The notes below the pieces were generated by a model. The model saw nothing but the letters and a program-made list of their open reading frames with translations. It was not told the origin of the DNA and did not search any database. This document shows, in pieces, positions 16,671 to 25,123 of a DNA stretch of 64,000 bases; positions within the stretch are counted from its first letter, which is position 1; each line of letters opens with the position of its first letter. The stretch is taken from assembly GCA_022826515.1 (NCBI GenBank), contig JAJDUT010000064.1, positions 11,960 to 75,959 of the forward strand, written 5' to 3'. Origin of the DNA: Candidatus Latescibacterota bacterium. Lineage in GTDB: Bacteria > Latescibacterota > UBA2968 > UBA8231. The translations under genes were made by a program, and so were the position numbers.

Positions 16671-19469
16671 GTGAACATCGCCAAGAACTGTCTCCTCGTC
16701 GGCCTAGCCTGTTTCCTGCTCTGCGCCGGGATACTGGACGCCCAGAGCTACGATTCTCGCATCGGCACGCAACGCGGGGGTAAGGTGAGTTTTGAGCCTC
16801 GGGGGCCCGGCGTGTTATTCGGGGCGCTCGATCCGGCCGTAAAGAAGTGGTATGTTCCCCAAGAGCTTTTCCTCGATTATTCCTGGCGTCAGTGGGAGTA
16901 TTCCAACTACGCCAGAGATCCGTACCAGCGCTACGTCAACACCTCGCTAGAAGGCGGCTATTTCTACGATTTCTACGGCAATTTCATCGGTCACGGCTGG
17001 CTAATCTACGACTGGCGCCAGAATCAGCCCCAGCAACTGGGCAGCGGCATTTTCCAAGACACTCGCTTCAGCCGTTGGTTCAATTCAGTGACTATCGGCG
17101 GCGACGCGAAAGGGCAATACTTCTACTCAATCACTGTGGGCAATCGCATCCGCACCACGCTCACCCCCATGACATTCTCCAAACCCACTTTTAACGGGGT
17201 ACAGCTCGATTTTGCCTCTGACAAGTACCACGCCACCATTCTGGCTTCGCGCATCAGCGATCCTATCTCTGGAGCGACCCGCGAACCTATTGTTCGCACC
17301 AATCAGACGACCTTTTTCGGAGGTCGAGCTACCTTCCAAGTGGGAGACTTCGTAGAGCTGGGAGCAACTCTGGTCAACGCTCACAATGCCAACACGGCTC
17401 TCGACCTGTTCGGCGGCGATCTCCTTGCCGGCAATCTGACCAACGGCCAGAGTAGTACCCCGTTGACGGCCATCGCCGTCGTCCTCAGCGACGATTCGCC
17501 CCAAGACGGCGAGGGGGGAACGGCTCTTTTCAACCACGACATGCGCATCGTCAGCCGGGATTTCGAGACCGATGAAGAGAGTGTTTTTACGCTTCAGGAA
17601 GTCACGCGGCCCGGAGCCGAATGGCCCATCGTCTTCGGGGGATTTGTCCGTCCAGACTTTCTGGCCGCCGATGGACAGGAGCGCATCGTCCTCAACTACG
17701 ACTTTAACGACCCAGGCTATATCGGTCCAGATCCCACCACTATCGTCAAGGTGGAGTTTGACTATCTGGTAGGAAATGATTTCAAGATAGAAATGTGGTC
17801 GGACCGACAAAGCGGCCGGCACGACACGCCGATCCCCCCACTGAGCCCCGAGACCATCGATAGCGCTCGACCCGCTCTAGCGACTGTGCGCCGGGCACCG
17901 GGCAATATCAAAGACACCTCCAACCTGCAGCGAGTCCATTTCGACTATGGGCTACCCACAGCCAACCTAGTGGGCGGCTTCTCCATAGAGAGGACCGATG
18001 TCTGGGGATTCGACTTCTACGGAGAGTGGGACCGCAACAAGCGCTTTACCCAGTACCCTAATGCCGCGCTCTTTAGCGCCAACGAGATACACAAGATATC
18101 CTCTCAAGACGCCGACGCTTGGAACTTCAACGTCTCCAAACAAACCTATCCCTGGTTCTTCTATGCGGAGGGATACTCATTTGACGAAGCCTACTCTACT
18201 ACGGCATTCATTGTGGACTCCAGAGGCGATGTGCAGTACGACAATACTCAGCGCTATCTGTACGAGTTCGTCGATGATAACGACGACCAAGACCGCTTCC
18301 CCGACTGGATCCGCTTCGGCACGCTTAACGACCTGCTGATCTTTCCGGGGTGGGACGAGAACAACGATTTCATCAACGACTTCAACCAGAACGACAACGA
18401 AGCAGTAACCAACACTATTCCCGACTACGAAGAGCCTTTCCTGCGCTACGAAGTAGATCGCCCCGAATTCCTCTTCGGCATCGATCTAAACAACAACGCT
18501 TGGATCGACCGCTTTGAAGACGACGATTTGCCCGACTATCCCTACAAGCCCGACCGCCGCGGCTACAATATCTTTGCTGGTGTGCATATCGCGCCGGATG
18601 TGCGCCTGACTATCGGGCGCACGGATGAGGAGCAGCCATCAGAGGGCCGTCATAACCAGACGGACTACCTGCTGCTGACCTTTGATGGCGATTACCCCGG
18701 CTTGGGGCGAGTGCGCGTCTTTGATATGCTCAAACGAGCAGAAGATGCTATCGCGGACGACCGGCGCGAACCGGCACCCTACATAGAATCGGCGGTCATC
18801 CAGCCCCTAGTGCCCGACCTGCTGCCGGCCCAGAACACCTATATCAACACGCTCTGGATTGGGTTCGATTATAAGGGCATCGAGCATCTCAACTTCGTCA
18901 ACAAACTCAAATACGAGACCTTCCACCAGCAAGAGGATCGCCCACGCGATATCGAGGGGCGTTCTCTCTGGGATAGATCCAGTCTGTTCGGCCTGGTGAA
19001 CAAGATCGACTATTTGTACGGATTGGGCCGCCTCGATCTACAGCCCAAGTTCAAAAGCGAATATTTGCGGCGCACACCCTTCCTCGCCGAAGAGAAAGAG
19101 CTTCGTAGCTGGACGGGCACGGCTCTGCTGCTGGCTCGGCTGCCCATCCTGCGCCATACCGTCCTTGAAGGGGGGTTGGAAGTTCTGCGATTCCGGGACC
19201 TGTGGGTGGACGAAAATGAGATGCTAGACCAAGGCATCGCCGGTCAGACTGGAGACCTGAACTCGACGACCATCGCCGTCCAGCTAGCCAACTCCTCGGC
19301 CTACCAAGGGTACCAACTGACCACCCTGCTGGGCCTGCGCTTTAGTCGCATCGGAGCGGAGCGGGTGATACGCAAAGATCCTCGCGCCAATCCGTCTCTA
19401 TTTGAAAAGGATATAAAGACCAGCAACGAAACCGTCACTTTCATAACGGTCTATGCCGGTTTAGAGTGA
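16671..19469 (+). CDS. Large secreted/outer-membrane protein, family B/C (copy-2 B protein)
   Basis: The start is a GTG at 16671 with a purine-rich GGAGAGG site upstream, giving 932 aa with a signal peptide ending near LDAQ. It is the close full-length paralogue of 904-3687. Both have DSRIGTQRGG- or DYGNRLGRQRGG-type N-termini, ALDPAVKKWYxPQELF, the PMTFSKP/SRP region, LSDDSPQDGEGGTALF, and the acidic calcium-loop-like stretch around residues 525-620 (DDNDDQDRFPDW, DENNDFINDFNQND, DLNNNAWIDRFEDDD). The two also end alike (FITVYAGLE). No named family was recognised. An outer-membrane barrel or surface protein is inferred. Its stop overlaps the GTG of the next gene. Confidence 0.86.
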   Translation: MNIAKNCLLVGLACFLLCAGILDAQSYDSRIGTQRGGKVSFEPRGPGVLFGALDPAVKKWYVPQELFLDYSWRQWEYSNYARDPYQRYVNTSLEGGYFYDFYGNFIGHGWLIYDWRQNQPQQLGSGIFQDTRFSRWFNSVTIGGDAKGQYFYSITVGNRIRTTLTPMTFSKPTFNGVQLDFASDKYHATILASRISDPISGATREPIVRTNQTTFFGGRATFQVGDFVELGATLVNAHNANTALDLFGGDLLAGNLTNGQSSTPLTAIAVVLSDDSPQDGEGGTALFNHDMRIVSRDFETDEESVFTLQEVTRPGAEWPIVFGGFVRPDFLAADGQERIVLNYDFNDPGYIGPDPTTIVKVEFDYLVGNDFKIEMWSDRQSGRHDTPIPPLSPETIDSARPALATVRRAPGNIKDTSNLQRVHFDYGLPTANLVGGFSIERTDVWGFDFYGEWDRNKRFTQYPNAALFSANEIHKISSQDADAWNFNVSKQTYPWFFYAEGYSFDEAYSTTAFIVDSRGDVQYDNTQRYLYEFVDDNDDQDRFPDWIRFGTLNDLLIFPGWDENNDFINDFNQNDNEAVTNTIPDYEEPFLRYEVDRPEFLFGIDLNNNAWIDRFEDDDLPDYPYKPDRRGYNIFAGVHIAPDVRLTIGRTDEEQPSEGRHNQTDYLLLTFDGDYPGLGRVRVFDMLKRAEDAIADDRREPAPYIESAVIQPLVPDLLPAQNTYINTLWIGFDYKGIEHLNFVNKLKYETFHQQEDRPRDIEGRSLWDRSSLFGLVNKIDYLYGLGRLDLQPKFKSEYLRRTPFLAEEKELRSWTGTALLLARLPILRHTVLEGGLEVLRFRDLWVDENEMLDQGIAGQTGDLNSTTIAVQLANSSAYQGYQLTTLLGLRFSRIGAERVIRKDPRANPSLFEKDIKTSNETVTFITVYAGLE

Positions 19470-22438
19470 CCATGGCCCCGGGCATCGCGCTACATATTTG
19501 CCGCTTTTCAGGAGCCCTTGCGCTAACTGTCGTCCTGGCTCTTTCCCTCGCCGCCGAGGAGGACTACGGCAACCGCTTGGGCCGGCGGACGAGCGGACAG
19601 ACGACTTATACGGCGGTGGGTCCGAGCATTTTGCTAGAGGCCCTGGACCCAAGCGTGCAGCGGTGGTATTTGCCGCAAGAATTATTCGCCGAGTACGGCC
19701 GGCGCCAGTGGCAGTACACCAACTACGCCCGCGAGCCCTACCGGCGCTATCTAGAACGCCAACTTGAAGGGATTCATTTTTACGACGATTTCGGCTCATT
19801 TGTCACCCGAGGCTGGATCATCTACGATTGGCGGCAGACCCGTCCGCGTCCCTTCCAGAGCAGTCAACTCACCAAGCCCGGACGCTACGAAACTTGGTTT
19901 CAGCGCCTAGTCATCGGCAAAGACAGGAGTGGGGACTACGGCTACTCAATCCTCATCGGCGACGAGATCAACGCCACATTAACTCCCATGACGTTCCGCA
20001 AGGCTGGCTTTAACGGGATCGCAACCAGCCTAGTTGGCGACCGCTTCCGGGCCACCGGGCTGTTTTCCAGAATTTCGGCCCCAATCGTCGAGATTGATTA
20101 TCTGGCCCCCACAGTGGCCCTGTCTAATTCCACCAACCTTTCAGCAGGACGATTCGAAGCCGACCTAACCGATTTCCTGACTTTGGGCCTAACCGCCGTG
20201 AATTCCCACAACGTCCGCGGCTCGCGGGAAAGCTTCAGGGACAATCCCTTTAAGGGCATGCTGACTGCGGGGCAGCTAAGTAGGCAAACAAACCTGTTGG
20301 TCGTGCGTCTCAGCGACGACTCTCCAGAGGACGATGAAGGTGGGGCTGTGCTCTTCAGCGAGGATGTGGAGATCACGACCACCCTGCTTCAGCGGATCGA
20401 GGTCGCCGACAGCGTGCAGGTGGTGCCCATCGATACGGTCATCACAGGCAGCAGCATCGGATTCCACGCTGCGCGCGAGGGCGGCAGCGCGCGCGACGGG
20501 TTCCTGACGGCTGACGGAGCCGAAAGTATTACCCTCAAATACGTCCTGAGTCCTGGAGAGACCGAAAGCGAAGAGAGCAGCCTGCGTTTCCTGATGCAGC
20601 GGCATTTCAAGCTAACTCTAGCAGAAGCCGAAGACGCAATAAACGCCATCAGCAATGTGCGCTTCCGCTTGGTGCTGGCCAACGACTACCGAGTCGAGGT
20701 GACTTCCGACCGGCAAACCAACCTCGATGGCCAGCCGCAGTTTCTCCTAGTCGAGCGGGCCATCGGCAATATCAAGAACCGCTTGAACCAACGCCAAGTG
20801 GTCTTCGACTACGGCCTACCTACCGCCCATCTGATCTACGGGATCACTGCCGAAGTGCGAAATTTCTATGGCTTCGATTTCTACGGTGAGTTCAACCTCA
20901 GTACTCGGTACCGCAAATATCCGGCCATCAACCGCGAAAAACACCGGGCTATTGCCGGTACTTCAGGCGACAGAGAGGCCGTCGGCTGGATGATCAACCT
21001 GACCAAACGCGTAGGCCCCTGGCGCTTGTTCGCCGAGGCCTTCGGCATGGACGACGAATACAGCACCAGCGTCAAGCCAGTAGACGGCCGTGGCATAGTT
21101 GACTTTTCACCCGAAGCCACGAACCGTCTGTACGACTTTGTCGATGACAACGACGACAACGACCGCCATCCAGACCAGATTCGTTTCAATCAGGGCAGCC
21201 TGATCCCGATCCCAGGTCAGACAGCGTTCTCGATCCGCGAGGAGGGCGTGCCCGACCCGGCAGTTTTTCCCGGATACGATGAGAACGGCGATTTCATTTC
21301 CGATTTCAACCAGAACAGCAACAGTGAGCGGCCCAACTTCTTCCCCGACTACGACGAACCGTTCCTGCGCTACAGTTCGGACCGCCCCGAGTTCCTCTTC
21401 GGCATCGACCTGAACAACAATGGCTGGATTGACCGCTTCGAAAACGACGACTTGCCAGACTATCCGTACAAAAAAGACCATTGGGGCTACAACCTCTACA
21501 GCAGCGTCCAAATCAATCCCGCAGTCAAAATAACTCTGGGGCACCTGAACCAAGTGCAGCGAAAGACCGACCGCAGGAATAAGACTACCTACGGCATCTT
21601 CACCCTAGAACGGGACTGGCCGACCTGGGGAAGGGTCCGGATTTTCGATATGCTCAAAAAGGCCGAGGACGATATTCCCGATCCACTCTCCCAGTGGATC
21701 ATGCCCCGCACGCTGTTCGGACAGGCCGGAGAGACCAGCGGCAGCAATATGGCCGTACCCGATCCACTGGCTGCGGAGAACACTTGGATCAATACATTCT
21801 ACATCGATTGGGAATATGCCAGCCCGCGTCAGTGGAGTACGCGGCACCGATTCAAGTGGGAGGTTTTCAGGCAACGAGAGATCGACAAAGGATTCTCGCT
21901 GGACGAAGCAGGGAACATCCTTTTAGATAAGCAGGAGAATCGGCTAGCAGGTTTTGATCCCTTGGGAGCGGAGCCTCGCGATGGCCGTCGGACTTCCGGG
22001 ATGGTAGGGCTGATTGACAAAGTCGATTGTAATTTAACTTGGAGAGAACTAACGTTTTTGCCCAGATTTAAAAGTGAGTTCCTACACGTCGTGCCCTTTG
22101 AGCAGAACGAGGATACGCAGCGGACTTGGGATGCGCTCTTTTTCTTTCTGACCGAAGTGCCTTTTTTGCAAAATACCCGCGTCCAGCTAGGCTTGGAGCA
22201 GAGGCTATTCTACAACCTCAAAGGGAAGGAGGACAATCTGCTTACTGGCACTTTGACTGGAGATTTTCGCGGCACCGTTTTCGCCTTGCAACTATCGACT
22301 ACCCATCCATACTCGGGGTACTCTTTAACCACGCAGTTGGGGCTGCGCTACGACAGGCGCTCCTTAGAAGCGGCCACTGATGAACGCAAGATACGGACTT
22401 CGGGATTGGCCTTCCTGTCGATGTTCGTCGGCCTGTAA
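19466..22438 (+). CDS. Large secreted/outer-membrane protein, family B/C (copy-2 C protein)
   Basis: The GTG at 19466 overlaps the preceding stop (GTGA). An ATG two codons later at 19472 is an equally good start. The product has about 990 aa with a signal peptide ending near LAAE. It is paralogous to B' next door and to the partial gene at 1-904. It has an insertion near residues 300-400 relative to B', including TVITGSSIGFHAARE and RFLMQRHFKLTLAEAEDAI. Its acidic stretch contains DLNNNGWIDRFE at about residue 646, which fits a canonical EF-hand loop (D1, N3, N5, G6, I8, E12). It also contains DENGDFISDFNQN. The C-terminus (LSMFVGL) ends in an aromatic-rich beta pattern. The role is unknown. 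Confidence 0.86.
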   Translation: MTMAPGIALHICRFSGALALTVVLALSLAAEEDYGNRLGRRTSGQTTYTAVGPSILLEALDPSVQRWYLPQELFAEYGRRQWQYTNYAREPYRRYLERQLEGIHFYDDFGSFVTRGWIIYDWRQTRPRPFQSSQLTKPGRYETWFQRLVIGKDRSGDYGYSILIGDEINATLTPMTFRKAGFNGIATSLVGDRFRATGLFSRISAPIVEIDYLAPTVALSNSTNLSAGRFEADLTDFLTLGLTAVNSHNVRGSRESFRDNPFKGMLTAGQLSRQTNLLVVRLSDDSPEDDEGGAVLFSEDVEITTTLLQRIEVADSVQVVPIDTVITGSSIGFHAAREGGSARDGFLTADGAESITLKYVLSPGETESEESSLRFLMQRHFKLTLAEAEDAINAISNVRFRLVLANDYRVEVTSDRQTNLDGQPQFLLVERAIGNIKNRLNQRQVVFDYGLPTAHLIYGITAEVRNFYGFDFYGEFNLSTRYRKYPAINREKHRAIAGTSGDREAVGWMINLTKRVGPWRLFAEAFGMDDEYSTSVKPVDGRGIVDFSPEATNRLYDFVDDNDDNDRHPDQIRFNQGSLIPIPGQTAFSIREEGVPDPAVFPGYDENGDFISDFNQNSNSERPNFFPDYDEPFLRYSSDRPEFLFGIDLNNNGWIDRFENDDLPDYPYKKDHWGYNLYSSVQINPAVKITLGHLNQVQRKTDRRNKTTYGIFTLERDWPTWGRVRIFDMLKKAEDDIPDPLSQWIMPRTLFGQAGETSGSNMAVPDPLAAENTWINTFYIDWEYASPRQWSTRHRFKWEVFRQREIDKGFSLDEAGNILLDKQENRLAGFDPLGAEPRDGRRTSGMVGLIDKVDCNLTWRELTFLPRFKSEFLHVVPFEQNEDTQRTWDALFFFLTEVPFLQNTRVQLGLEQRLFYNLKGKEDNLLTGTLTGDFRGTVFALQLSTTHPYSGYSLTTQLGLRYDRRSLEAATDERKIRTSGLAFLSMFVGL

Positions 22439-22487
22439 GAAGGGAGGGTCTCTTGGCCTACCGCATTGAGAAAAGGGACTGGAAAAT

Positions 22488-25019
22488 ATGAGACATACTC
22501 TGTGGCTCTGCCGACTCAGTGCATTGGCTCTGCTGCTGACTGGTACGATAGGATGGGCTCAGCAGCGGGGGCATCGGATCGGCAGCGCTGAGGTCCTCGT
22601 CAATACCCGGAATCACTGGCAGAACTGGGAGTTCCCCGCGGGAACCGTGGAGATTTCCGCCACAGGCACAGTACGGCCCCGTCAATTGCGACGAGGGACC
22701 AACGCGGTGGAGGATATAGTTGAATTTCTACGGCGGCATCCTCCGGGTAATTTAACCAAGAAAGACCCCGAACAAATCAGTCTGACTGATGCCATCCAAG
22801 CCGGCTCCAATCCAGAGGATGTGATCCACGTCCTAGATGGCGACCCGAGCACTTACTGGGAGCCCGATCCTCCTCGGAACCCAGACAATCTCGCTTCGGA
22901 GTGGTGGTTCACCGTCGATTTGGGGCGGCTCGTCTTTGCTAAGAAGATAGTAGTGCGATTCGCCCAAGAGGGAGATCCGTTTCTCTTGTTTGAACTGCTC
23001 GTAACCGACGGGCAGAAACGGGCTCAGTTTCCGCGCCCAACCTTCAAGACCGTGCTTCGCACTCTGCAACCCAACAGGAGCGAAAGGCTCTTCGAGATTG
23101 ATCTAACAGACAGCGAAGTAAAGGGTCAGGCCGTGCGCTTATTTCAGGTGCTCGTCAGCGGCAGCAACCTAGACCGCAGCGAGGAACTTACTCAGGAAGA
23201 ATACAATGCTCTGTCGGCCCCCGATCGAGGTGCGATCGAATACTACAAGCGTCTACCCGACGGAGGCAGCTTCAGAGTCGAGAAGGAGGTTTATGAACAA
23301 CTGTCGGTGGAGCAGCAGGGGGGCGTTCGCCATTTCCAGCGCGAGCGACCCCGGCTAGCAGAAGTGGAAGTATGGAGCGAAGGAGATGAGATAGTCGGCG
23401 GCGCTATCGAACGAGGCGGTCGGCTATCGACCAGCCAGCCGGCTGCTGCAACCGGCAACTTCGTCGATGGCGACCCAAACAGCAAGTCGCGCCTGCCTTG
23501 GGGTGTTCCAGACCCGACCAGAATCGGCGAGGAGATGCAGTTGATGGTCGATCTGGGTTCGCATTTCTGGATCGATACACATCGAATGGTTTTCCAAGGG
23601 CAGTCTTTCGCCGAATATACAGCGGAGAGCTCAGACGGTTCCCTAGCGCCGGACGGCAGCCTGAAGTGGAACAAACTGCTGCAGCGCAAGCACGAGATCA
23701 CCTATAAGAATTTTGAAGTCAATACCTTCTCGCAGGTAGCGGCGCGCTTTTTCAGACTGAGATGGTTTCTAGCGAGTCTGGAAGGAAGCGCCCAGCTAGC
23801 CGAGTTACAGCTCTACGGAGAAGGGTTCCAACCCAAGGTTTTCCTAGAGTCGGATCTGATCCGGCTGGGAGGCAGCCGCAATCTGCTCTCCATCGAGTGG
23901 CAGGCGGATACCCCCCCAGGTACGGATGTGCTGATTCAGACGCGTAGTGGCAGTCAACTAGATGAAAAGCTGCACTATTTTCACAAAGACGGCACTGAGC
24001 TAGCTAAGGAAAAATACGAAGACCTGTTGTCACTTTTCAGAGGTGATATCATTGCCGAAGATGTACCGGGAAGCGACTGGAGCGACTGGAGCGAGCCGTA
24101 CAGCGAGGCGACGGGCAGCCCGATTACTTCGCCTTCGCCGCGAGAATTCCTCAAAATACGGGCGACTCTGCTCTCAGAAAATCCCGAACTCCACGCCGCG
24201 CTCCAATCGATCCGTCTGCACTTCGTCGATCCCGTAGTCCGCAGACTAGTCGGCGAGATCGCGCCATTTCAAGTGGACTCGCTAGGAACGGAACAAATCT
24301 TTTCGCTCTACTTGGAGCCACAGTTCTCCGTCAGAGATTCCGGCTTCGACGAATTGCTCCTCGTAGCTCCATCCGATATGAACTTACAGTTCGTAAATTT
24401 GTACAGGAACGATGGGGAGTTGACCGTGGAAGGAGTCTCCGTTGTACCCACCCAAGCCGACAGTCTGCGTCTATCTTTTCCAAGGATAAGGCCGAATCAG
24501 GGCATTGACCTGCTGCGGCTCGACTTCAGAACCGCGCTCTTTGCTTCGGGCGCTGTGCTGCGTCCGGCCGTGCGCAACAGCGATCAAGGCGAGGACACTT
24601 GGCAGCGGGCAGATCCGGGTGATGTCCTAGCGGCAGTCCAAGGGAACACGACCACGATAGTGAGCACGCTCAAGATCAAAAAGCTGATCACTGGGATCGA
24701 GGTGCAGCCCCTCGTCTTCACCCCCAACGGCGACGGAATTAACGACGAGGTGGTTTTCTCATTCCGGGTCACTCGTTTGAGCGCTTCTAGCCCGGTGGAA
24801 GTAACCGTTTACGATCTCAGCGGCCGGGCAGTGCGGCACCTAGCCGAACAACGCCCCTTGAGCACGGGAAGTTATGAGATCGGCTGGGACGGTAGAGACA
24901 GTAAGAACATGGTGGTACCCCCGGGAATCTACTTTGCTCGTCTGCAGATCGCTGCTAATACATTCGGCGCGGTCGTCGGGGACGAGATCGTCGTGCGCTC
25001 CGTAGGCGTAAGCTATTGA
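22488..25019 (+). CDS. Secreted protein with two discoidin-like regions and FlgD-like C-terminus (D protein)
   Basis: The product has 843 aa with a signal peptide (MRHTLWLCRLSALALLLTG, ending near WAQ). A first discoidin-like region lies at about residues 100-230 (VLDGDPSTYWEPDPP, WFTVDLGRLVFAKKIVVRF). A second lies at about 300-440 (NFVDGDPNSKSR, LMVDLGSHFWIDTHRMVF, AELQLYGEGF). The module shared with A and E follows, with WSDWSEPY and SPREFLKIRATLLSEN. The FlgD-like domain begins FTPNGDGINDEVVF and includes YDLSGRAVR and WDGRDSKN. Three Y/E-x-x-L segments, such as EEYNALSAPDRG, recur before the WSxWS-like motif. It lies between C' and E' on the same strand. No copy-1 counterpart is visible, but copy 1 continues beyond the left edge. 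Confidence 0.85.
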   Translation: MRHTLWLCRLSALALLLTGTIGWAQQRGHRIGSAEVLVNTRNHWQNWEFPAGTVEISATGTVRPRQLRRGTNAVEDIVEFLRRHPPGNLTKKDPEQISLTDAIQAGSNPEDVIHVLDGDPSTYWEPDPPRNPDNLASEWWFTVDLGRLVFAKKIVVRFAQEGDPFLLFELLVTDGQKRAQFPRPTFKTVLRTLQPNRSERLFEIDLTDSEVKGQAVRLFQVLVSGSNLDRSEELTQEEYNALSAPDRGAIEYYKRLPDGGSFRVEKEVYEQLSVEQQGGVRHFQRERPRLAEVEVWSEGDEIVGGAIERGGRLSTSQPAAATGNFVDGDPNSKSRLPWGVPDPTRIGEEMQLMVDLGSHFWIDTHRMVFQGQSFAEYTAESSDGSLAPDGSLKWNKLLQRKHEITYKNFEVNTFSQVAARFFRLRWFLASLEGSAQLAELQLYGEGFQPKVFLESDLIRLGGSRNLLSIEWQADTPPGTDVLIQTRSGSQLDEKLHYFHKDGTELAKEKYEDLLSLFRGDIIAEDVPGSDWSDWSEPYSEATGSPITSPSPREFLKIRATLLSENPELHAALQSIRLHFVDPVVRRLVGEIAPFQVDSLGTEQIFSLYLEPQFSVRDSGFDELLLVAPSDMNLQFVNLYRNDGELTVEGVSVVPTQADSLRLSFPRIRPNQGIDLLRLDFRTALFASGAVLRPAVRNSDQGEDTWQRADPGDVLAAVQGNTTTIVSTLKIKKLITGIEVQPLVFTPNGDGINDEVVFSFRVTRLSASSPVEVTVYDLSGRAVRHLAEQRPLSTGSYEIGWDGRDSKNMVVPPGIYFARLQIAANTFGAVVGDEIVVRSVGVSY

Positions 25020-25123
25020 TCTGCCTTGGGGGCCAAAACTGCGCTCTGACCAGCGCAATACTTTGCTACAAACTATTGCGGCGACTGATCCGGTTGCCGA
25101 GAAAAGGAGTAAGAAGTGCGGCC

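Noticed and set aside
25016..25123. TTG at 25016 as start of the E' protein
   Set aside because: The added 36 residues precede the signal peptide and have no match in the paralogue at 9293; kept only as an alternative.
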